From contig CATNEN010000012.1 of NCBI GenBank assembly GCA_950097015.1, positions 2,473,501-2,537,500 on the forward strand: a stretch of DNA of 64,000 nt, read 5' to 3'. Below, piece after piece: positions 34,864-46,518 of this stretch. Every line of letters begins with the position of its first letter. Position 1 is the stretch's first letter. A program made the translations under genes and the position numbers. The notes beneath the pieces were generated by a model. It did not search any database, was not told where the DNA came from, and saw only the letters and a program-made list of their open reading frames with translations. This DNA is from Macrostomum hystrix. Taxonomy: Eukaryota > Platyhelminthes > Macrostomidae.

Positions 34864-37690
34864 CAGTGTGTTAGGAGTTGACACATTTTGCAGAAAAAGC
34901 AAAAGTTACGTCATCAGCTTAAGATTTTGTAAAGTCCTGATGGCTATAATTAGCAAGCAACTAATAAGAGATGGGCAGGTTTGGGTTGTATAGGAGCTTG
35001 CACCAATAATCTATCGCTTTATCAATGGCTATTTTTCTCTGCCTGTTGCATGCACAAACCAATAGAATTTTAAGCAAAACAGCAAGACTCATACAGTTCT
35101 GTATATTCCTCGCAACCAAGTATTTCCTTTTGCATTCAATACTAATAAATCATTTTCAATGCTGGCTTGTTTATTTATAATCTGCACAATTATTTTTTAA
35201 AAACATTTATCGTGGACCCCACATTTTGCGGCTAGCAAATATGACTAGCTCGATTTCGTAGGTGAGAGAATACCCAAAGTAATTTCTGCTCATTTAATAC
35301 TTATACGTGGCTAATGATTTATCCCAGCTATCAGCAATAGCGCTTCAAATGTACCTGCAATTGTTGCACTTGCTTTAATTAAACATGAGTAGTTTTCTTA
35401 GACTGACCAATATTTCTATGATGAGGAAACAGTAGGATTAACGGTCGCAGACTGTGCGCAACACATTTAGTTCAAATCGTTCCAAAAATCAATTTCGCTA
35501 ATTCCAATAAGTATTTTTGCTGACTTTTGTGCTTTGATCACTCATGAGCAGAAAGCTTGAAAGTGAGTTCATGTTGTTTTTGTTTTACTTTTTTTCTGTG
35601 ACTCGTTACTTATCAAACACACACTTGAGTAATTCAGCTATTCAGCAAACAGCATAAATGCAATTAGAAATGTTGTAGTATATTGTACTATGCACATGCC
35701 CAGCGCAATGATCAATGACCAATATCAATGATCAGTCCGTATTCGAACTAATACATTGTACCTACTGCTAAATGTGTTCTGTTGTCTTTTATTCGTTCCA
35801 CAACTGTGGTATAGTTATAGTTTATATAGTATGTATAAATAACTTCATACAAGCAAAACTATATTCGATAAACTACTGTATTGTGAATGCTTCGCGCACC
35901 TTTTTTTGTACAATTTATGTACAATTTGCTTACTAATTAATGATAAGCTGAAATTTATGTGGTGAAAAAAATTATTTTTTTTCATGCAATACATACTCTA
36001 TGAGTTCATATACAGCCATAAACAAACTTTTAAAGCCTTATAAGACTTCGTATTAAGTACAAAGTATAAGCCGGAAAAATTATGTGGACTAACGGGCAAT
36101 TGATACTTGTTTTAACATGTTCTATTACGAACTCTATCCATTCGCTAAAAAAGTAATATGAACAATTTCCTACTAGTTTTATACATTTAGATCCTCTGAT
36201 ATTAAAATAAATAAATAGTTTTTGCCAAGAAAATCTACAGAAGAGATTTTACTTCGGGATTTTCAGATTCGCTGCATGAGTCTCTGCTAATGTTTAGTTA
36301 AGGTTGTATAAACTTACATATTACTCAAATGAAAGTACTTGCAACCGAAGTGTTAGTTATTAATTAAAAATAGTTTTTTACTGTATTTATGTTTTCATAC
36401 GTGTTTATGTACGGAAAAGGTTTACAGATAATTACGATGCTTTTTCCGTGTTTATTAAGGCAATAACTTGGCAAAACAAAATACCACAAAACCAAAAAAA
36501 CTAAAATACAAAAACGGGCGGAAAAAATGTTAAAGCAAGTTATAAATTATATAATATTTTTACAGTAAACAAAAAGTATTCTATGATTCTGCTCTTTTCT
36601 CACTGTTGCCAACCGCTGTATCTACAAATTAAACAAGTGTTTCAAATAATGTGCGTCTTCATATTATTGCCAACACAGCTTGATAATCAGGTTTGTGGTA
36701 TACATTTTGAAGCTTGCGAATTTGGTGCTTAAGTTCAATTTATTATGTTGTATTCGGCTTTTATAAAAATTCTATATAGATAGTTAGGTATTTAGTATCT
36801 ATTACAAGATCTGAATTGAAATATGTATGGTAAGTCGTAAAAATTAGTTTGAACTTAAAATAAAGAAACGTTAATTAGAATGCTATTACATTGTAATCAT
36901 TATAATTTTTACCATATATTTATATATATATTTGGTTAAATTGCAGAATGTGAGTACATTTTTTAGTAATATTCCAAGCTTATTTCAAGGTTCCATGGCA
37001 GAAAGAGTTATTGATTTTGTGCATTCAAGAAATCGTCAAGAAGTTCTCTCGTGAAAGATTTACAAAATGTGGTTGATTGGCTAATGAGAAATAATAATTT
37101 TTCCCAGATATTAAATAAACAATCAAACGACTCTTTTTCATAGAAAATTGTGAAGTAAAATTGTTAAAAGGAATTGTTGAAGGTAATATTTATTATAAGA
37201 CTGGTTTGTTGATGCTGCTAAAGTAGCTCGTATATTGGAGTTTTTATGACCCATAGTTTGCATTCAAACTATTGACCAGGGCACTCTTAGCAATTTTCTA
37301 ATGTATATTCATATTTGCTTGAGATATGAAAAAGTATTATAAAAAGATTTCCTATATAGAAAATAGAATGTAGATATAAGTGATACGATCTATTGCTACA
37401 TTATTTTCATATAACTATTAGCTTCATAATTTTTACCTATCTTAACTATTTGACTTTTAAATCGTTTTTTACTATTCTGTTTAACATAAATATGTTTATC
37501 TTCATAACTAAGCAATACATACTTTGTCTTCTAAAGAAACATTCGCGCACGATTTGACAATGTCTTGACTGTTATATAAAAAATTACATCCAATTGATTA
37601 TTTTTTCTGGAGCGCTCAATGAGGCAAATATTATTGAGTACACGCAGTTTGGTGAAGTAAATTCGTTGGGCTTTTTGTTGAACATTTTCC
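34864..37690. other. AT-rich intergenic region between the double-DM gene and CFAP57
   Basis: About 2.8 kb without a supported gene or array. It must hold the 3' UTR of the upstream gene (an AATAAA lies at 35144-35149) and the promoter of CFAP57. Confidence 0.5.
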
Positions 37691-37721
37691 AGCTAAAGCA
37701 GCCAAGCAGCCAAGCCTGACA
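37691..37721 (+). promoter_or_regulatory. Leader of CFAP57 following a 3' splice-site-like AG
   Basis: The sequence gaacattttccag ends at 37692, 29 nt before the ATG. It may be the acceptor of a 5'-UTR intron or of a trans-spliced leader. Confidence 0.4.
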
Positions 37722-40700
37722 ATGTCAATCGCCGGTGTACAGCTGAGGCACGCATTCGGCCTGCGCATCGGAGTGGCTGGCAACATCTACTTCGTGGACG
37801 AGCAGACGGTGGTGTATCCGTGCGGTAACAACATTGTGCTACACAATGTCGACCAGAAGACGCAGCGTTTTATTCCGCTGTCCGAGAAGTGCGTCGGCAT
37901 TACGGCGATGGCTGTTTCACCTAATCGCCGTTTTGTTGCCGTCGCGGAAGCCGCCAGGGGCGAAGAGAAGCCGCTAATCCACGTCTACGACGTCCAGACC
38001 ACTAAGAAGAAGAAGACGGTGAGCTCCGCCGAGGTGACCGCCGGTGATTACGTCAGCGTGGCCTTCTCACCGGACTCGAAATACCTGGCCGGGCAGTCGA
38101 GCAAGCCGGACTACCAGCTGGTGTACTGGAGCTGGGAGAAGAACAAACAGCTTGCCATTGTTAAGTCGCTAAATGTGCAGGTAACACCGCACGCTTCAGT
38201 GAATCAGGTGAGCTCAGCTCAGGTTCAATTTGATGTCTGATGCGCAATCGTGACAATGAGGCCAAAGTCTGTGAAAAAATTGGGAAATCTTTTCTTTTTA
38301 GATCGCTTTCAACCCACAAGACAGCACCCAGGTCTCAGTGGTGGGCAACGGCACCTTTAAGCTGTACCGCTACTCAGAGAACAATCTGAAACAGTTCGCC
38401 GTCTCAAAAACCGAGCCGCAGAATTTCATCAGCCACTGCTGGGTGTCGGACGAGAGGATTATCGCCGGCACGGACTCCGGCAAGTGGGTGCTGATGGAAA
38501 ACGGCGAGCAGCGCGCTGAGTTCACCATGGCCGAGCCGGCCGGCGAATCCGGCGACGCCGATCTGAACGCCGCAATGGCCAACCAGGCGCACTCGATCGC
38601 AGCCTACTCGAAGGGCTTCGCCGTCTCATGCGGAGCTGGCCGGGTGCATCTGTTTGAGCGCACCGAGGACGCCAAAGAGTATTACAAGAAAGCCAGGGAA
38701 ATCAGGGTAGGAGGATTAACGATGCCGGATTTATGTTAATATGTTAATAAAAATTTCAAGTGAACTATTTACGAGCGTAGCCTCAATAGGTTAGCTCTAA
38801 ATCGAAAGATATTTCCTAGCCCCCCATGAGATGGATTTTCTGAGGACTTTCCTATCCTTTTCAGCCGCGGTAAAGTACATTGACCCAAAACCTAAACACC
38901 CAGCGCCTTGAATGTACATTCAGATATATTTCTTTTTACTAAAACCGGGTCTCCGGAATCTAGTTAACACGGAGCCCCTTAACACGGAGCCCCTTAACAC
39001 GGAGCCCCTTAACACAGAGCCCCTTAACACAGAGCCCCTTAACACAGAGCCCCGTAATGCAGAGCCCCTTAACAGAGAGCCCCTTAACAGAGAGCCCCTT
39101 AACACAGAGCCCCTTAACACCGGGGCCCCTTAACGCAGAGCACCTCAACACAGAGCCCTTCAGCACTGAGCCCCTTAACACAGAGATCCTTAACACAGAG
39201 CCCCTTAACACAGAGCCCCTTAACACAGAGCCCCTTAACACCGGGGCCCCTTAACGCAGAGCACCTCAACACAGAGCCCTTCAGCACTGAGCCCCTTAAC
39301 ACAGAGATCCTTAACACAGAGCCCCTTAACACAGAGCCCCTTAACATAGAGCCCCTTAACAGAGAGCCCTTAACAGAGAGCCCCTTAACAGAGAGCCCCT
39401 TAACAGAGAGCCCCTTAACACAGAGCCCCTTAACACCGGGGCCCCTTAACGCAGAGCACCTCAACACAGAGCCCTTCAGCACTGAGCCCCTTAACACAGA
39501 GATCCTTAACACAGAGCCCCTTAACACAGAGCCCCTTAACAGAGAGCCCTTAACAGAGAGCCCCTTAACAGAGAGCCCTTAACAGAGAGCCCCTTAACAG
39601 AGAGCCCCTTAACAGAGAGCCCCTTAACACAGAGCCCCTTAACACCGGGGCCCCTTTACGCAGAGCACCTCAACACAGAGCCCTTCAGCACTGAGCCCCT
39701 TAACACAGAGATCCTTAACACAGAGCCCCTTAACACAGAGCCCCTTAACACAGAGCCCCTTAACATAGAGCCCCTTAACAGAGAGCCCTAAACAGAGCGC
39801 TCCTTAATACAGAGCCCTCAACACAGAGCCCTTAACACGAAGCCCCTTAACACGGAGCCCTTTAACACAGAGCCCCTTAACACAGAGCCCCGTAATGCAG
39901 AGCCCCTTAACAGAGAGCCCCTTAACAGAGAGCCCCTTAACAGAGAGCCCATTAACACAGAGCCCCTTAACACCGGGGCCCCTTTACGCAGAGCACCTCA
40001 ACACAGAGCCCTTCAGCACTGAGCCCCTTAACACAGAGATCCTTAACACAGAGCCCCTTAACACAGAGCCCCTTAACATAGAGCCCCTGAACAGAGAGCC
40101 CCTTAACAGAGAGCCCTTAACAGAGCCCTCAACACAGAGCCCCTTAACACAGAGCCCCTTGATGCAGAGCCCCTTAACACACCGAACAATAAAAAAGCGT
40201 TGAAGCATTTCTCCTGAACCCCAGATTCCGGCAGATCCGTTCAGCGCCGACCCGTCAGTATCTGAGCAGCAGATCATCATCCAGCTGAGCATCAGCCCCT
40301 CCGAGGAGACGCTGGTGGCGGCCACTGACCGAGCCCAAATCTATCAGATCTCACTGGCCTCGTCGGAGCTGGGAAAGGTTTGAGCAAAATTTTGATTACT
40401 CCAAAAAAACTTTCAAAAAGTAATTATCAAAATTTCGAACTCGCTCAGGGCGGAGACTATGCTCAGTTCGAGTTGCTGTCGCACAGTTTCCACAGTAGCC
40501 AGGTGCTCGGGTTGGACGTGTGCTCGCGCAAGCCGCTAATTGCTACCTGCTCAGTGGATCGCTCTGTTCGCGTCTGGAACTTCGAGACCAAGTGAGCTGA
40601 CTTGGATGCAGATCAATTTTTAATATCCTTTCAATTAGGAGCTAAGCTTGAATTAGTGGGGGATAGCTTATGGTCCAGCTTGTGAAAAATCCACGGCCCC

Positions 40701-43700
40701 TGCCACCTGCGACCTCCCGCAGCCAATGCGAACTGTACAAGGAGTTCGCCGAGGAAGCCTACAGCGTGGCGCTGCATCCTTCAGGCCTTTTCTTGCTGGT
40801 TGGCTTCAGCGACAAGCTTCGCCTCATGAACTTGCTGATCGACGACATTCGCACCTTCAAGGAGTTCACAATCAGAGGCTGTCGAGAGGTGAGCTGCTGC
40901 TTTTACTCATAGTTTTATCACAGTCTCCGAGTGTAACCAAGCGAATCTCCTACACAAACCGCCACCAGTGCGCCTTCAGCAACGGTGGTCACCTGTTCGC
41001 GGCGGTGCACGGCAACATCATCCAGGTGTTCTCCACCATCAGCTTCGAGAATGTCGGCAACTTCAAGGGGCACAACGGCAAGATCAAGGGCCTTGTCTGG
41101 TCCCAAGACGACAGCAAGCTGGTGTCCTGCGGCATGGACGGCGCTGTCTACGAATGGGAGGTGGCCACTGGCAAGCGACTTCGCGAGCACGTTCTCAAAA
41201 CTTGCAGCTACACCGGCGTCGCAGCCACCGCAGACGTGAAGACAACCTACGCTGTTGGCAGCGACGGCAAGCTGAAGGAGATCACGGACGACGAGCCGAT
41301 GCCGGCGATCGACGCCGGAGAAGCCGAGTTCACATCTCTGGCGATGTCCAACTCGGGCCGGATGATGTTTGCGGGCACCAAGGCCGGCTCCATCCGGGCC
41401 ATCAAGTTTCCCTTCACGGCTGCCTCGGTTGGCGGTGGCGCCGGCTCCGACTGGCAGGAGGTGGCCGCCCACAGCGCCGGGGTGAACAAGATGCGCGTGG
41501 TCTGCACCGACGAGTGCATGGTCACCGTTGGCGACGACGGCTGCGTTTTTATTTGGAAGGTGACGGACAAGGAAGGCCGCGGTCTGAAGCGGGACAAAGA
41601 GACCGGCTGGGCCGAGGAGATCCTCATCACCAAGTCCGACCTGGAGGAGAAGAACGCCCTGACCGCCGAGCTCAATCAGCGCGTGGAGGAGCTGAAGATC
41701 GGCAACGAGTACCAGCTGCGCATGAAGGACATGAACTACAACGACAAAATCAAGGAGCTCACCGAGAAGTTCATCCAGGAGATGGAGTCGCTCAAGACCA
41801 AGAATCAGGTGCTAAAGACAGAGAAGGACAAGGAGGAGGCCAAGCACGAGGAGCAGCTTCAGGAGGTGATGGAGAAGCATAGCAAGGAGGTTCAGGACAT
41901 GGAAGCGGCCAACAACCAGAAGCTGATGATGGAGTACGAAAAGTACCAGGAGCTGCAGTCCAAGTCGCAGAAGATGCAGGAGGACTACGAGCGGCAGCTT
42001 CAGGAGATGGAAGAGGCGCGCCAGAAGTCCGAGGAGGAGATCACCGAGAAGTTCGAGGAGCGCATTCGTCAGTTGGACGAGAAGATCGAGGAGCTGGAGA
42101 GCCAGATTCATCAGCAGACTGAGGAGTACGAGGAGACCAAGAAGCTGATCGAAGAGGACGCGGATCGTGAGATTCTCGACTCCAAGATCAAATACGAGAA
42201 GCGGCTACGCGAGGAGAAGGAGTCCAACACCAAGCTGAAGAGCGAGTCGGGCATCATGAAGAAGAAGTTTACTTCGCTGCAGAAAGAGATCGACGACCAC
42301 AAGGACGAGATCAAGAAGCTGCAGACTGAGAACCAGAAGCTCAACAATGTCATCCGCAACCTGCAGAAGGACATCGACGGCCTGAAGAAGGAGATCCAGG
42401 AGCGCGATGAGACCATTCAGGACAAAGAGAAGCGAATCTACGATTTGAAGAAGAAGAATCAAGAGCTGGAGAAGTTCAAGTTTGTGCTGGACTACAAGAT
42501 CAAGGAGCTGAAGAAGCAGATTGAGCCCCGTGAGCAGGACATCAAGAACTACAAGGAGCAGATCCAGGAGATGGAGTCCGAGCTTGAGCGCTTCCACAAG
42601 CAGAACACGCAGCTGGAGCTCAACATCAGCGAGATGCGAGACAAGCTCAAGGCGGTGGAGAACGATTTGAAGAATGAGAAGACTGAGAAGTTCCGGGTTG
42701 AGGCGGCGGTGAGGCGGTTCAAGACCGATCTGCACAACTGCGTCAACTTCATCCAGGAGCCGAAGCAGCTCAAAGAGAGCATCACGACAATGTATAAGAA
42801 GCACGTTAGGGACGATGATATGGTAAGAATGCTTACTTGATACGATCGTAGTTTTCTAATAAATCTACGAGTATTTTTAGCTTGTAAAATTACAAAGATA
42901 GCTCGTAGTTAAAAAAAGACAAACACGTAAAACACGCATTTTCTTAAAATGTCCACAGGCCAGCGAGGCTAACATGGATGCCGACATCCAGAAGGAGTTC
43001 GCTAGACAACGAGAGCACTTGGAACGGTCGGTGGCCTCGCTAAGAAAGAAGCTCGCCAAAGAGAACGACATTCACAGAGCTGACTACGTGCGCATCATGC
43101 AGGTCAGTGAGACTCTATGTTCAACAGCGATTTAGTTCAGGTGTGAGGTGGCTAGGGAATGAGGTGGCTGGGAAGTGAGGTGGCTGTGGAGTGAGTTGGC
43201 TGGGGAGTGAGGTGGCTGGGGAGTGAGGTGGCTGGGAAATGAGGTGGCTGGGGAGTGAGGTGGCTGGGGAGTGAGGTGGCTGAGGAGTGAGGTGGCTGGG
43301 AAATGAGGTGGCTGGGAAATGAGGTGGCTGGGGAGTGAGGTGGCTGGGGAGTGAGGTGGCTGGGAAATGAGGTGGCTGGGAAATGAGATGGCTGGGAAAT
43401 GAGGTGGCTGGGGAGTGAGGTTTCTGGGCATGAAAAGTTTTTAATATATTTCTTGGCACATTCTAGGAGAACGTGTCTCTGATCAAGGAGATAAACGATC
43501 TGCGGCGCGACCTAAAGAAGTCTCGCACCCAGATCCACGATCTGGAGGCTGCGGTCGGCCTGCATCGGAAGAACAACGACCAGGCCAAGCAGCTGGTCGC
43601 CATGGTGACGTCTAACAAGTCTAATCCGGTGCTGGAGAAGGACATGGAGGAGAAGGAGCGCACGATTGAGACCCAGCGTCTCCTCATTCAGCAGTTGCGC

Positions 43701-43775
43701 GCCCAGATTCACGAGATGGAGAGCCGACCGCTGTCGGCGGGCAAGCAGCAGCTACCGCCGCTGGTGCAAAGCTGA
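37722..43775 (+). CDS. CFAP57: Cilia- and flagella-associated protein 57 (WD-repeat and coiled-coil protein)
   Basis: Eight coding exons with consistent phases: 37722-38207, 38302-38706, 40225-40377, 40449-40591, 40723-40888, 40969-42822, 42959-43102 and 43467-43775. They total 1219 residues, against about 1250 in human CFAP57 (WDR65). Residues 1 to about 650 form WD40 propellers (for example [54 protein letters not shown]). From about 665 to the end the protein is a long Glu/Lys-rich coiled coil. The junction [17 protein letters not shown] fits the conserved family sequence and fixes the exon 6 start at 40969 rather than at an earlier AG. The protein acts in motile cilia, at the base of inner-arm dyneins on the axoneme. 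Introns 2 and 7 hold minisatellites. No broken splice sites or frame were found. Confidence 0.93.
38965..40190. repeat. CFAP57: Minisatellite, 15-bp unit with higher-order structure, in CFAP57 intron 2
   Basis: About 80 units of agagccccttaacac. A composite motif (ccggggcccctt, gcagagcacctcaacacag, agcccttcagcactgag, agatccttaacac) recurs five times (near 39120, 39240, 39430, 39645 and 39972), so the array is a higher-order repeat of variable period. Confidence 0.97.
43137..43430. repeat. CFAP57: Minisatellite, 17-bp unit, in CFAP57 intron 7
   Basis: About 17 units of gaggtggctggggagtg, alternating with gaggtggctgggaaat forms. Confidence 0.96.
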
Positions 43776-44689
43776 GCTGCTTCACAGCACAGGCTGGAAG
43801 CGAGTTGGGCCATAGACTGCAAGGTTCTTGCTCGTCTCTGTTTAAGAATCCTTTATAGTAAATAAGCTGACTTTGCTTTTTCATTGTAATTTTGAATTTG
43901 AATATTAGCTAAAAATCTATAGGTATTGTAAGTACAATACCAATTGAATTAAAAAATGTTACGCAACACTTTTCAGCTCTGGGTTGAGGGACAAGATAAG
44001 GGACCTTGTCCTTTGCCTCAATTAAGGTTGGCTGGAAAATATTTTTTATGCTTCGCTATCATTCAGTTCTGTTGAAGAGAATTTTAATGCAGAACAACTT
44101 AACTGATGATGAATTTCTTTCATGTTAACTATAATATAAATCTCTCTACCGTTTAATATATTTTCTAGCAGCTGTCATAGGTTTTTAGAAAGCTTAAACT
44201 ACAGGTAAGAATCTCTCAAATGTACTTTAAAAGCTGCCTTGGTTGCAGCTTTATTTTTATTACATTTTTTGTTTGAAAAATACAATTGGGTTTTTAATAT
44301 TGTGTTTCTGAGAAACTGATGCCTATCTTACGCTACTCATAAAAGAAATTTTCTATGTTAATAGTTTAAATAACTTTTCTATTAATTGTGTACACGAACT
44401 TTTAAGCAGTAAAATTACTACTGTGATAATTTAATTCCATCTAAAATATAGAAGAGATGAAAAGAATGAGTTTGTCTATTTGTCTAAATAGGTACTGCAA
44501 CCCACGAAATATTAAAATGTGTCAAATTATTACTACTTTTTCTGGGGCATACATAATACTGACCATGTTAGTGAGTAGCATGTGGCGAAATGAACTTTCT
44601 AAGATTCGAAATTGATATATGTAATGGTATATCTGGGTGGAAGAAATATTATCTCTTTATCATTCAGTCATCTGATTGGTCAACAACTT
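43776..44689. other. AT-rich DNA downstream of CFAP57
   Basis: Probable 3' UTR and intergenic DNA. No gene seen. It leads into the left remnant of the 26-bp minisatellite. Confidence 0.5.
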
Positions 44690-44756
44690 TCAGTGTTTTG
44701 ATTGGTCATTAGCTCTCAGTGTTTTGATTGGTCATCAGCTTTCAGTGTTTTGACTG
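44670..44756. repeat. Left remnant of the 26-bp minisatellite interrupted by the retrotransposon
   Basis: About three units of the form tcagtgttttgattggtcat plus cagctt, ending in ttttgactg at the element border. The array resumes at 49394. Confidence 0.9.
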
Positions 44757-44848
44757 TAAACACCACACTCCCAGACACGAAGGCAGACAGAGACAGCAGT
44801 TGCGACATAGCAGAGAGCGAACGAGGGAAGGGCACCGTCTATGGCCCA
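44757..44848 (-). repeat. B2 split direct repeat of the YR retrotransposon
   Basis: 92 bp, identical by eye to B1 at 45097-45188; its left edge (taaacaccacactccc) is the element's 3' terminus. Confidence 0.9.
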
Positions 44849-44955
44849 CATGCAATATATTTGCTGATAAATTGTTTCGAAGAAAATAATTAAAACGGCG
44901 AAGAAAGCAAAAAGCACAGAAAAGCAAGAAAAAGGAAGCCAGGAAAAGGCAAAAA

Positions 44956-45096
44956 AGAAAATTTCACACCACGCAGCGCGAAGAGACAAGGCTGGGCAGC
45001 ACGCGGGCGCCGGCTGAAATACGACCCAGCACAAGGCGGAGGGGTGGGTGTCTGAGGTGGGTGTTTACAACCAATCAGCGAACACCGATTGGACAC
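44956..45096 (-). repeat. A2 split direct repeat of the YR retrotransposon
   Basis: 141 bp, identical by eye to A1 at 49253-49393. It directly abuts B1, so the A2-B1 boundary (ggacac/taaacacc) reproduces the joint that would form if the element ends were circularised. Contains an inverted CCAATC...GATTGG pair. Confidence 0.9.
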
Positions 45097-45188
45097 TAAA
45101 CACCACACTCCCAGACACGAAGGCAGACAGAGACAGCAGTTGCGACATAGCAGAGAGCGAACGAGGGAAGGGCACCGTCTATGGCCCA
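45097..45188 (-). repeat. B1 split direct repeat of the YR retrotransposon
   Basis: 92 bp copy of B2, between the recombinase gene and A2. Confidence 0.9.
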
Positions 45189-45445
45189 AACCCAAAAAAA
45201 AGAAGAGGAAGGAGGGAGGCACGCAACACGAAAAGCAAAAGAGGGTGACACCGGTACGCACTTAAAACTGAGCTAAAACATAAAACACAAAATGGTTGAA
45301 AGTGTAAAAAAAGTTACAGCAAGACCAGCGAGCATAGCAAACGACAACTAAACGCGAAAGCAAAAATACAGAAGGCAGAAGCACTTGGTCCACAGCGAGT
45401 ACAAAGAAGGAGGTCACAAAGAATATTTCAGCGACACACCAAGGG

Positions 45446-46483
45446 TCAAACGCACGCTGATAGCTTTTGAGCAGCGGCCAGTTGCAGGTCGAGGCCCGAC
45501 TCCAACCCAAGGTACGCCTCCACCGCCGAGCTCCGCCAGTCTCCCAGCGCCTTGACGACGGGCAGCGGGATGCCTTCCCGAAAGGCTAGGGAGGCACCAC
45601 CGCGACGAAGGCTGTGTGGCGAGAGCGATAGACCTCCCAGGCCGGCGAGGTTGACTGCGCGGCGAAACAGGCGGTAGAACCGGGTGGCGGTCATTGGCAC
45701 GAGACCACCGCAATGGCGGAAAGCGAAGAGATGGGCTGAAGCAGGGACGGGCTGGTTGGCGTGCAGGTGGTGTCGCAGCGCTGCCACCGGACAGAGCGGG
45801 TGCTGCGCCTCGCGTCGAAGGCGTGGCAGGACTACGCGGTGCACTCGCTCGCGGAACTGGTTGGTCTTGGACTTGCGGACATGCAGGATTGCCAGGTCCG
45901 AGCCCAGCCGTAGGTCTTCAACGATGATGGCCTCTCCCGGTGGCGGCATTGGGGTCGGGCAACACAGGTTTGCGCGCCGCAGCAGGCCCCAGAATCCGAC
46001 CAGTACAGCCGCCCAGAAGGCTGCGTCCTCCGGAATATGCAGCTGCAGTACTCCCCGCAGTTTGAGCAGGTGGTTTGGCTTGATTGGAGCCTTGCGCGCG
46101 GGTGGCTTGGCCAGCTTGCGTCGCACGCCGCGGAGGAGCAGGTCGATGCGAGGGTCGCTTGGGAGGCCGCGGCCAGTCTGCAGCTTGCAGTACAGGTGGG
46201 CGGCGTTAAGGTATGCACCGATGCTGGCATGCGATGTGAGGCGGTCAGCCAGCACGATGACGTAGTGCGCGATCTGCTGTGCTGACGGTCTGGTGCTGTC
46301 GATGCGCGTTCGCTTACAGAAGCGTTGCCAGGAGGCAATTTGGCAGCGGTAGGAGCGCGCTGTGGTGCCTGCGAAGGCCAGGCTGCAGAGCTCTTGGTAG
46401 CGGCGGCTGAGGTGCGAACCCGGGACCGTAGGCGAGCGATCTGCAAAGAAAGGAATTGGCGGGAGGCGGACGAAAGGGTGTGC
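45446..46483 (-). CDS. Tyrosine recombinase of the YR retrotransposon
   Basis: The frame is open from 46483 to the stop at 45446, about 345 codons. An N-terminal helical core-binding region (for example SYRCQIASWQRFCKR) precedes the catalytic domain. The catalytic set is visible: Arg in GLLRRANL, Lys in HVRKSKTNQF, the HxxR box in HSLRRGG, Trp in LGDWRSS and the nucleophile Tyr in VEAYLG. The enzyme inserts the circular cDNA by site-specific recombination, which explains the lack of target duplication. No ATG occurs in the N-terminal part, and the frame differs from that of the RT. A pyrimidine-rich tract ending in ctttgcag lies at about 46441, so the recombinase may be reached by splicing. 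I did not find a convincing matching donor. Confidence 0.88.
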   Translation of the reverse strand, partial: AHPFVRLPPIPFFADRSPTVPGSHLSRRYQELCSLAFAGTTARSYRCQIASWQRFCKRTRIDSTRPSAQQIAHYVIVLADRLTSHASIGAYLNAAHLYCKLQTGRGLPSDPRIDLLLRGVRRKLAKPPARKAPIKPNHLLKLRGVLQLHIPEDAAFWAAVLVGFWGLLRRANLCCPTPMPPPGEAIIVEDLRLGSDLAILHVRKSKTNQFRERVHRVVLPRLRREAQHPLCPVAALRHHLHANQPVPASAHLFAFRHCGGLVPMTATRFYRLFRRAVNLAGLGGLSLSPHSLRRGGASLAFREGIPLPVVKALGDWRSSAVEAYLGLESGLDLQLAAAQKLSACV

Positions 46484-46518
46484 TCATGAAGGTTGTCAGT
46501 TTTAATGTCCACTGTGCC

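Noticed and set aside
40889-40968. Coding continuation through the 80-bp interval in CFAP57
   Set aside because: Splicing from 40888 to 40969 yields the conserved GCRE/CAFSNGG junction and keeps phase, so this is an intron although one frame reads through.
41812-42804. Long Leu-rich antisense frames
   Set aside because: Shadows of the Glu/Lys-rich coiled coil of CFAP57 on the other strand.
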